NCBI RefSeq assembly: GCF_000741775.1
Contig: NZ_JGZR01000006.1
Coordinates: 310,001 to 374,000 of the forward strand
Length of the DNA stretch: 64,000 nucleotides
Origin: Bifidobacterium subtile
GTDB taxonomy: Bacteria > Actinomycetota > Actinomycetes > Actinomycetales > Bifidobacteriaceae
Direction: 5' to 3'
The position numbers were made by a program, and so were the translations under genes. The notes beneath the pieces are model-generated. The model made no database searches, was not told where the DNA came from, and worked only from the letters and a program-made list of their open reading frames with translations. Positions within the stretch are counted from its first letter, which is position 1. Every line of letters begins with the position of its first letter. Shown piece by piece: positions 57,422-64,000 of the stretch.

Positions 57422-59149
57422 ATGGAGATGCCCGATTTTTGGGATCAGGAAGCGGATGCGTCGCTTGCTGCGCGCGACGAGGCGGCAGGGCGCTTGGCAC
57501 AGCTGTTTCGCCAGCTCGACAGCATCGGCAATCACGGTGCTGAGGGCTACTCGCGATTCGCATGGAGTGATGAGGAAGCGGCGCTGCGTGTGTGGTTCGC
57601 CGCGCAGATGCAGCGTCGCGGGTTCCGTGTGGAGGTGGACGCGGCCGGCAATCAGTGGGCGTGGTTCGGTGAACCGAGCGCCGAGCATCCCGGGGTGACC
57701 GTCGGCTCGCATATGGACTCCGTGCCGGGCGGCGGCGCATTCGACGGCCCGCTGGGCGTGCTCAGCGCGATAGCGGCCTTCGACGTGCTGCGCGAAAACG
57801 GCTGGACGCCGCGCTGCCCGATCGGCATCGCGAGTTTCCATGACGAGGAGGGTGCGCGCTTTGCGGTAGCCTGCTTCGGCTCGCGGGTGCTGACCGGCAT
57901 CCTGCCCGCAGACCGGGCGCTGGCCCGCACGGACGCGGACGGCATCAGCGTGCGCGAGGCGCTGGATGGATTCGCCGCCAAGCTGGAACATGTTCGTGAA
58001 ATGCAACAATCGGGTTTGGATTGCCTGAGCGATTTCAGCGAGGCGGAAATCGGTGCGGCTTTTGCTGATTCGCACGCGCCCGAAGGGCAGGCTGCGGATC
58101 TCGAATATCTCAAGCGTTCTGCGGCGCATATCGAATTGCATATCGAACAGGGCTGCATGCAGAGCGATCTCGGAGCGCCCGTCGCGGTGGCCGACGCAAT
58201 CTGGCCGCACGGCCGGTGGCGCGTTGATTTCGAGGGCGAGCCGAATCACGCCGGCTCCACGCCGCTCGACCGTCGTCATGATGCGATGCTGGCCTTCGCC
58301 CGCTTCGTGCAGCGCGTGCGCGAGGAGGCTGCGGCCGCGCCCGACGCCCGCGCCACAGTAGGCCGTGTCGAGGTCGAGCCCAACGGCGTGAACGTGATTG
58401 CCGCGCATGTGACCTGCTGGCTCGATTGCCGCGCAGCCAAGGCGCAGACGGTCGTTGATATTGTGCATCGACTTGGCGCGTGGCTTGCCGGCAGTGATGG
58501 CAACGGTTTAGAAAACAGCGGTTTGAAGGGTGCTGGTTTGGGCGGCAACGGTTTGGACGGCGTGACAGCCACGCTGACTCGCGAATCTTGGACCGAGGCG
58601 ACCGTATTCAGCCCCGAATTGCGTGATGCGCTGGTGCAAGCGGTGAGCGCGTGGGGCGATGATGCGACGGCAGACAACGCGAAGTCGCATGGCGCGGAAT
58701 CTGGCGGCGCGCAGTTGGCTGCCGGGCAATCCGATGGCGTGGAACTTCGCGGTGAGCAGTTCGATGATGCGCAATCCGACACCGCGCACAATGGTGACGC
58801 GCAATCCGCAGTCGAGCAGTTCCGCGAGAAGGAATCCGCAAACTCACAAGCTGTGCACAGTGCAAAAGACTCCGAACCCGGGAATCTTGCCGCCGCTCAT
58901 AGAACAACGGAACTCGCACCGGTGATTGGCACCGCTGCTGGCCATGACGCAGGCATTCTCGCCGAATCCGGCTGCGCGGCCGGGATGCTCTTCGTGCGCA
59001 ATGAGACCGGTGCCTCCCACACTCCGCGCGAATACGCCACACTGGCTGATGCCACGCAAGGCGTATACGCCTATGCAGCGGCGATTCACGATTGCGCAGA
59101 CCGCGTCGCCGCCGGTTGGCGGCCCCGGTCAGTGCAGGGCGAGCGCTGA
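57422..59149 (+). CDS. M20-family amidohydrolase, probable N-formylglutamate amidase (hut cluster copy)
   Basis: The 575-residue protein is a paralogue of the one at 14770, with the same metal ligands (GSHMDSVPGGG, FDGPLGV, FHDEEGARF, HIELHIEQG, AAGHDAGIL). It is about 95 residues longer. The excess is a short Gly/Asn/Leu stretch (about residues 360-380, GSDGNGLENSGLKGAGLGG) and an 85-residue hydrophilic insertion (about 415-498) just before the GTAAGHDAG motif. The start follows AGAGGAG by seven bases. It heads M20-hutF-hutI-hutU, which again favours N-formylglutamate as substrate over allantoate. Confidence 0.8.
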   Translation: MEMPDFWDQEADASLAARDEAAGRLAQLFRQLDSIGNHGAEGYSRFAWSDEEAALRVWFAAQMQRRGFRVEVDAAGNQWAWFGEPSAEHPGVTVGSHMDSVPGGGAFDGPLGVLSAIAAFDVLRENGWTPRCPIGIASFHDEEGARFAVACFGSRVLTGILPADRALARTDADGISVREALDGFAAKLEHVREMQQSGLDCLSDFSEAEIGAAFADSHAPEGQAADLEYLKRSAAHIELHIEQGCMQSDLGAPVAVADAIWPHGRWRVDFEGEPNHAGSTPLDRRHDAMLAFARFVQRVREEAAAAPDARATVGRVEVEPNGVNVIAAHVTCWLDCRAAKAQTVVDIVHRLGAWLAGSDGNGLENSGLKGAGLGGNGLDGVTATLTRESWTEATVFSPELRDALVQAVSAWGDDATADNAKSHGAESGGAQLAAGQSDGVELRGEQFDDAQSDTAHNGDAQSAVEQFREKESANSQAVHSAKDSEPGNLAAAHRTTELAPVIGTAAGHDAGILAESGCAAGMLFVRNETGASHTPREYATLADATQGVYAYAAAIHDCADRVAAGWRPRSVQGER

Positions 59150-59285
59150 GCAATGGGTGAAAGGGCAATGGGTGAAGAGGCAATGAGTATGCAAATAATA
59201 AGTAGACAGATGCTGAGTGGGAAATTCTCGGGCGCAAAGACGCTAAGTGGCAGATGGTCAATGGCAGATGGTCAATGGAGGAACG
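59150..59285 (+). repeat. Short tandem repeats between the M20 gene and hutF
   Basis: GGGCAATGGGTGAAAG/GGCAATGGGTGAAGA and CAGATGGTCAATGG (twice, 59251-59278) are tandem units of 14-15 bases, like those at 24019-24105. The second pair places the GGAGGA ribosome site of hutF. Confidence 0.5.
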
Positions 59286-60818
59286 ATGGCGATGAACATT
59301 ATGCAATGCAATGCCAGTGATGCCAGCAATAGTGCCGCAATCAACGGCAGCGGTGAAAATTCCAACCTGCACGCTAACACTAACGCCGACACCGACTCCC
59401 GCGATTCACAGGAACTCTCCTCGCGCTCCTATTGGGCGGCACAGGCCTGGGTAGAGGGCGCGGTGCGCAGCAATGTGCGCTTCACGGTTGCCGATGGCGC
59501 ATACGCGCAGATAACCACCGACGAGCAGCCGCATGATGGCGATATCATGCTCGACGGCTTGGTGATGCCTGGCGCGGCCGACTGCCATTCACATACCTTC
59601 CATCGTGCGCTGCGCGGACTTGGACGCGAGGGCGCTACGTTTTGGAGCTGGCGCGACACCATGTACCGCGTGGCCGCGAACCTTACGCCGGAGCTGTATT
59701 ACGAGTATGCGAGGCGCGTGTACGCGGAGATGCTCATGTCTGGCTACACCACTGTGGCCGAATTCCATTACGTGCACCACCGCCCGGATGGCACGCCATA
59801 CGACGAGCCGAACGCGATGGGGCTTGCGCTCGCTCGCGCCGCGCATGATGCGGGCATTCGCCTGACCCTGCTCGACACCTGCTATCTGCATGCCGATGTG
59901 CAGGGCAACGATCTGGGCGAGCGCCAGCGCCGCTTCGGCGATGGCGATGTCGAATCTTGGGTGAGCCGCGTCGACGCGCTCGACCGGGCCATTCAGTCCG
60001 ACGAGACGTTGCGCGAGAGCGTGCGGGTCGGCGCGGCTGTGCATTCGGTACGCGCCTGTTCGCAGCGCGAGGCGCAGGTGGTGGCGCAATGGAGCCGTGG
60101 TGAAATAGGCGACGGCCGCAATGTTCATAACATATATAGTGCTCACGGTGCTTCCGTGCGTCCGCTGCATGTGCATTTATCCGAGCAAACGGCGGAAAAT
60201 GAGGCGTGTCGTGAGGCGACGGGCATGAGCCCTGTCGAGCTGCTGGACAAGGCCGGAGTGTGGGGGCCGAACGCCGTCGCCGTGCATGCGACGCATCTGA
60301 GCAGCAGCGATATCGCCACGTTGGGCGCGGCGCACGCGCGGGCGGCAATCTGCCCGACCACGGAAGCCGACCTCGCCGACGGCATTCCCGCCGCCGCAGC
60401 GATGCGCGACGCCGGCATTGACTTGTGCATCGGCTCCGACGAGAACGTGTCGATTGACCCATTTGAAGAAATCCGCAGGCTTGACGGCAATCAGCGGCTC
60501 GTCAGCGGCCAGCGTGATACTTTTGCGCCGGCCGAGCTGGTGGCGATGATGACCGAGCAAGGACAGGCCGCATCGGGATGGAGCGAATCGGGGCGCATCA
60601 GCGTCGGTGCGCTCGCCGATTTCGTGGTAATTGATACCGCCGCGCCGCATCTGGCCGGCGTGCGTGCGGAAAGCATCCTGCTGGTCGCTACTGCGGCCGA
60701 TGTGCGCGATGTGGCGGTCGGCGGGCGGTTTGTAGTTCGCAATCATCAGTCGAACGCGATGACTGCTGACGATGTCAGTGACGGAATTCACGAGCTGACT
60801 GAACGGCTGCGGACATGA
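59286..60818 (+). CDS. hutF: Formimidoylglutamate deiminase HutF (hut cluster copy)
   Basis: The 510-residue amidohydrolase converts formiminoglutamate to formylglutamate. Motifs match the island copy: DCHSHTFHRALRG, FWSWRDTMYR, HVHLSEQ, AVHATHLSS and LCIGSDENVSIDPFEEIRRL. The first 40 residues are Asn/Ser/Asp-rich and outside the fold. Starts at 59286 and 59292 both suit the GGAGGA site. Place between the M20 gene and hutI supports the five-step histidine route in which ammonia and formate are released. Confidence 0.88.
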   Translation: MAMNIMQCNASDASNSAAINGSGENSNLHANTNADTDSRDSQELSSRSYWAAQAWVEGAVRSNVRFTVADGAYAQITTDEQPHDGDIMLDGLVMPGAADCHSHTFHRALRGLGREGATFWSWRDTMYRVAANLTPELYYEYARRVYAEMLMSGYTTVAEFHYVHHRPDGTPYDEPNAMGLALARAAHDAGIRLTLLDTCYLHADVQGNDLGERQRRFGDGDVESWVSRVDALDRAIQSDETLRESVRVGAAVHSVRACSQREAQVVAQWSRGEIGDGRNVHNIYSAHGASVRPLHVHLSEQTAENEACREATGMSPVELLDKAGVWGPNAVAVHATHLSSSDIATLGAAHARAAICPTTEADLADGIPAAAAMRDAGIDLCIGSDENVSIDPFEEIRRLDGNQRLVSGQRDTFAPAELVAMMTEQGQAASGWSESGRISVGALADFVVIDTAAPHLAGVRAESILLVATAADVRDVAVGGRFVVRNHQSNAMTADDVSDGIHELTERLRT

Positions 60819-60927
60819 GCTGGGTGCGAGCGAGTTGCGAGCCAGACATAGTCACCATGAATCAGATAACAATGAGACGAAAGCCGAGTAGGGCGACGGC
60901 AACGACTGCGAAGAAGGTGAGGCGATA

Positions 60928-62556
60928 ATGAACGAACGCGAGTACGGGCATGAACACGGGCACGAGTCTGCGGCCCAGAACGCAAGCGCAAGTAACACTG
61001 CGGGCGGTACGGATGGTGTGAATTGGGATGCTGTCAGCTCCGCAGCCTCCTCCAATATCACCATAATCACCGGCATCGGCCAGCTAGTGACGAACTGCGT
61101 CGAGCCGTTGAACGCCAATGCTCCGATGACTCCGGTCGGGCAGCTTGGCGTGATCGAGCAGGCTGCGGTCGTGGTTCGCGGCGAAATTATCGAGTGGGTT
61201 GGGCGTGAGCGTGATTTGCCCACGGAATATCGGTATTCGTGCCGACATCACGCAGTGACGGAATTCGGCAACGGAACCCGCGAACGAACCGAAGCCACCG
61301 AGGCCGACACAATCAACGAAGCCAGCAAACGAACCACAGCCGAGCCTCGCCGCATCGACCTCGCCGGTCGGGCGCTGCTGCCCGGTTTCGTGGACTCGCA
61401 TTCGCATCTGGTCTTCGGCGGCGACCGTGGCGATGAGTTCGAGGCGCGCATGGGCGGCCAGCAGTATGACGGCGGCGGCATCCTGCGCACGGTGCACGCC
61501 ACCCGCGCGGCCAGCGAAGACATGCTGGCAGACCGTGCGCTTGCACTGCTGCGCGAAGCCCGGGCGCAGGGCACCACCACGATGGAGATCAAAAGCGGCT
61601 ACGGTCTCGACGTGCCGAACGAAGCCAAATTGCTGCGCGTGGCCGCCCGATTCACGCCCGAGATTACTTTCCTCGGCGGGCATGCGGTTCCCGAGGAATA
61701 CCGGCCGGCGCAAGCTGGACATGATGCCCGCTCCGGCAGCTCCGCGCCGCACCTCGGCGACCGCGACGACTACGTGCGCTTGGTATGCGGGCCTATGCTG
61801 GACGCGGTAGTGCGTGAAGGCAACGCCCGCTGGTCGGATGTTTTCTGCGAGCCGCATTCCCCCTACGCTTTCGACGGCGACGAAACCCGCACGATGCTGA
61901 CTGCCGCCAGGCAGCGCGGCCTCGGCATCCGCGTGCACGGCGCGCAGCTCGGACCTGGCCCTGGGGCACGCATCGCATGCGAACTGGGCGCGGCAAGCGT
62001 GGATCATTGCACATTTCTGACCGACGATGACCTCGACGCGCTGGCCGCCACATGGCTCGGCAAGCAGCCCGGAGCATGGTGTGAAACGTCAGCTGAAGCG
62101 TCGCCCGAGGCATCAGCTGCAACATCGCCCGAAACGCAGTCCGCCGCATCCGCATTGGAGCGTCAATACGGCACGGTCGCAACCTATCTGCCTGCGGTTG
62201 AATTCTCGACCAAGCAGCCTTATCCGGATATGCGCCGCGCCATCGCCGCAGGCGTGCCCATCGCCATCGCCTCCGACTGCAACCCGGGCACCTGCTTCTC
62301 TGACTCGATTCCCTTTGCCATTGCTATCGCCGTGCGCGAGATGGGATTGACCATCGCGCAAGCCGTCTGGGCGGCGACGGCTGGCGGCGCGCTCGCTCTG
62401 CGCCGCAGCGATATCGGCGTGATTCGCGCAGGCGCGAAAGCCTATTTCGCGCTCGTGGACGCGCCCTCCTACGCACATATCGCCTACCGACCCGGCGTGC
62501 CGATTACGCACGCGCTCGACCTGGGCGGGCATGACCAGCCGCCGCACCGAGGTTAG
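60928..62556 (+). CDS. hutI: Imidazolonepropionase HutI
   Basis: The 542-residue enzyme opens the ring of imidazolone propionate to give formiminoglutamate. Signatures are VDSHSHLVFGGDRGDEFEARM, TTMEIKSGYGL, GGHAVPEEY, DVFCEPHSPYAF, VEFSTKQPYPDMRRAIAAG and IASDCNPGT. HutI is normally near 400 residues. Extra stretches lie at the N-terminus (His/Glu/Ala-rich), at about 112-137 (TRERTEATEADTINEASK) and at about 385-408 (ETSAEASPEASAATSPETQS), all between core elements. AAGGTGAGG precedes the start. All metal and substrate residues expected are present. Confidence 0.93.
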   Translation: MNEREYGHEHGHESAAQNASASNTAGGTDGVNWDAVSSAASSNITIITGIGQLVTNCVEPLNANAPMTPVGQLGVIEQAAVVVRGEIIEWVGRERDLPTEYRYSCRHHAVTEFGNGTRERTEATEADTINEASKRTTAEPRRIDLAGRALLPGFVDSHSHLVFGGDRGDEFEARMGGQQYDGGGILRTVHATRAASEDMLADRALALLREARAQGTTTMEIKSGYGLDVPNEAKLLRVAARFTPEITFLGGHAVPEEYRPAQAGHDARSGSSAPHLGDRDDYVRLVCGPMLDAVVREGNARWSDVFCEPHSPYAFDGDETRTMLTAARQRGLGIRVHGAQLGPGPGARIACELGAASVDHCTFLTDDDLDALAATWLGKQPGAWCETSAEASPEASAATSPETQSAASALERQYGTVATYLPAVEFSTKQPYPDMRRAIAAGVPIAIASDCNPGTCFSDSIPFAIAIAVREMGLTIAQAVWAATAGGALALRRSDIGVIRAGAKAYFALVDAPSYAHIAYRPGVPITHALDLGGHDQPPHRG

Positions 62557-62649
62557 GACAACGCGATTAGAGCCGCACAATTAGGGCAACACAACACCAG
62601 ACACCATTTCATAACCACCATCTCGTAACTACCACAGAAAGAAGCCACC

Positions 62650-64000
62650 ATGACACAACTCACCTCCACCCAACCCACCGCCGCCACCCAACCCACTGCC
62701 ACCGCACAAGCCATCGTGCTCAACCCCATCAGCGAGCTGCCGCCGATGCCGAAATTCGACCCGACGATTCGCCGCGCCCCCTCGCGCGGATACCGCCTGA
62801 GCAAGGCCCAAACCAAGGTCGCGCTGAAGAACGCACTGCGCTACATCGCGCCGGAACTGCACGAGCAGCTCATCCCGGAATTCCTTGAGGAGCTCAGAAC
62901 CTACGGGCGCATCTACGGCTACCGTTTCCGCCCTGTCGGGCGCATCTGGGGCAAGCCCGTCGACCAGTACCAAGGCAACTGCTTGGAAGGCAAGGCGTTC
63001 CAGGTCATGATCGACAACAATCTCGATTTCGAGGTGGCGCTGTATCCCTACGAGCTGGTCACTTACGGCGAAACCGGCTCCGTGTGCCACGACTGGATGC
63101 AGTACGTGATGATCAAGCGCTACCTGCAGATCCTCACCGACCATCAGACGCTGGCGATGGAATCCGGGCATCCGCTAGGACTGTTCCCCTCCGAGCCGAA
63201 CCAGCCGCGCGTCATTATTACCAACGGCTTGATGGTGGGCATGTACGACAATCTCGACGACTGGGAAATCGCCGAGGAGATGGGCGTGGCGAACTACGGG
63301 CAGATGACCGCCGGCGGCTGGATGTACATCGGGCCGCAGGGCATCGTGCACGGCACCTTCAACACGCTGCTCAACGCCGGCCGTCAGTTCCTTGGCGTGC
63401 CAGAAAACGATGACCTCTCCGGCAAGCTGTTCGTCTCCTCCGGCATGGGCGGCATGTCCGGCGCGCAGCCCAAGGCGATTAAGCTGGCCGGCGGCGTGGG
63501 CGTCATCGCCGAAGTGGACGCCTCGCGCATCCAGACCCGCCTGAGCCAGGGCTGGGTGGACGAGGTCGTGGACGACCTGCCCAAGGCTTTCGACATCGCC
63601 GACGAGGCGCGCAGGAACGGCGAGGCCGTGTCCATCGCGTACACGGGCAATGTGGTGGATCTGCTGCAATACGCGGTCGACCATGACGTGCGGATCGATC
63701 TGCTGAGCGACCAGACCTCCTGCCACGCGGTGTACGAGGGCGGCTACTGCCCGGCTGGCATCACCTTCGCCGAACGTACACGGCTGCTCGCCGAGGACCC
63801 GGAGCGCTTTCGGCAGCTCGTCGACGAATCGCTCGTCAGGCATATTCATCTGGTCGAGGAGCTGCACCAGCGCGGCACGTACTTCTTCGATTATGGCAAC
63901 TCCTTCCTCAAGTCCTGCTTCGACGCCGGCGCGAAGGAGCTTTCGGGCAACGGCGTGGATGACAAGGACGGCTTCACGCTGCCCAGCTACGTGGAAGACA
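62650..64000 (+). CDS. hutU: Urocanate hydratase HutU, N-terminal part
   Basis: The gene runs off the right edge; 450 residues are visible. NAD-dependent urocanase adds water to urocanate. Family marks are YQGNCLEGKAFQ, TNGLMVGMYDNLDDWE, GVANYGQMTAGGWMYIGPQGIVHGTFNTLLNAGR, SSGMGGMSGAQPKA and SDQTSCHAVYEGGY. It appears to be the longer, roughly 660-670-residue subtype. The N-terminal 20 residues are Thr/Ala/Gln-rich. A histidine ammonia-lyase gene (hutH) may follow outside the window. Confidence 0.94.
   Translation, partial: MTQLTSTQPTAATQPTATAQAIVLNPISELPPMPKFDPTIRRAPSRGYRLSKAQTKVALKNALRYIAPELHEQLIPEFLEELRTYGRIYGYRFRPVGRIWGKPVDQYQGNCLEGKAFQVMIDNNLDFEVALYPYELVTYGETGSVCHDWMQYVMIKRYLQILTDHQTLAMESGHPLGLFPSEPNQPRVIITNGLMVGMYDNLDDWEIAEEMGVANYGQMTAGGWMYIGPQGIVHGTFNTLLNAGRQFLGVPENDDLSGKLFVSSGMGGMSGAQPKAIKLAGGVGVIAEVDASRIQTRLSQGWVDEVVDDLPKAFDIADEARRNGEAVSIAYTGNVVDLLQYAVDHDVRIDLLSDQTSCHAVYEGGYCPAGITFAERTRLLAEDPERFRQLVDESLVRHIHLVEELHQRGTYFFDYGNSFLKSCFDAGAKELSGNGVDDKDGFTLPSYVED

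Overview
The window is high-GC DNA from an actinobacterium, and its gene content and order point to Bifidobacterium or a close relative. Supporting evidence is a sucrose phosphorylase of the bifidobacterial type, the actinobacterial fhaA-fhaB-pstP-rodA-pbpA-pknA operon, and an fba / purA / ClC / CrcB / Liv-transporter order that I recall from bifidobacteria. Species cannot be set from sequence alone. The possession of histidine-degradation genes (hutF, hutI, hutU) is not typical of most human-gut bifidobacteria.

Layout. 1-6081 (minus strand): cell-division and signalling operon, read from fhaA down to a kinase cut by the window edge. 6499-8877: methionine aminopeptidase and, convergently, sucrose phosphorylase. 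8878-17860: an accessory block holding a polar amino-acid ABC transporter, an RpiR-type regulator, a HutF-like deiminase and an M20 amidohydrolase. It is bracketed by two directly repeated flanks of a DUF4143 ATPase cassette, one empty (9645-9860) and one occupied (16393-17800). 17910-26007: fba, purA, a ClC channel and two CrcB/Fluc subunits. 26168-35514: branched-chain amino-acid block with livHMGF, livK, an MHS-type transporter behind a likely Ile-codon attenuator, and ilvC. 35950-39580: thiamine block with TPP riboswitch-ykoE facing riboswitch-thiS-thiF-thiG. 40215-41940: a SnoaL-like protein and an aldo/keto reductase. 42930-52295: two pairs of ABC half-transporters, the second with a MarR regulator. 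53053-56575: alpha/beta hydrolase, a second DUF4143 ATPase and ApbE. 57422 to the end: M20 amidohydrolase, hutF, hutI and the start of hutU.

How the genes work together. The right-hand hut cluster would turn urocanate into imidazolone propionate (HutU), formiminoglutamate (HutI), formylglutamate (HutF) and, by inference, glutamate plus formate through the M20 enzyme in place of HutG. The left island carries a second HutF/M20 pair joined to an importer and a regulator. Near-identical palindromes lie in front of the importer and of the M20-hutF pair, which suggests one regulon.

The spaces between genes are unusually rich in structured repeats. Most striking is a family of triple-hairpin units just after stop codons. 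Their stems change sequence from copy to copy while staying complementary, and the loops and linkers are kept. In three places this family is followed by a long perfect or near-perfect palindrome. Two further dispersed inverted-repeat families are present. Several conserved enzymes carry low-complexity insertions or extensions not expected for their families. No rRNA, tRNA, CRISPR array or recognisable transposase was seen.
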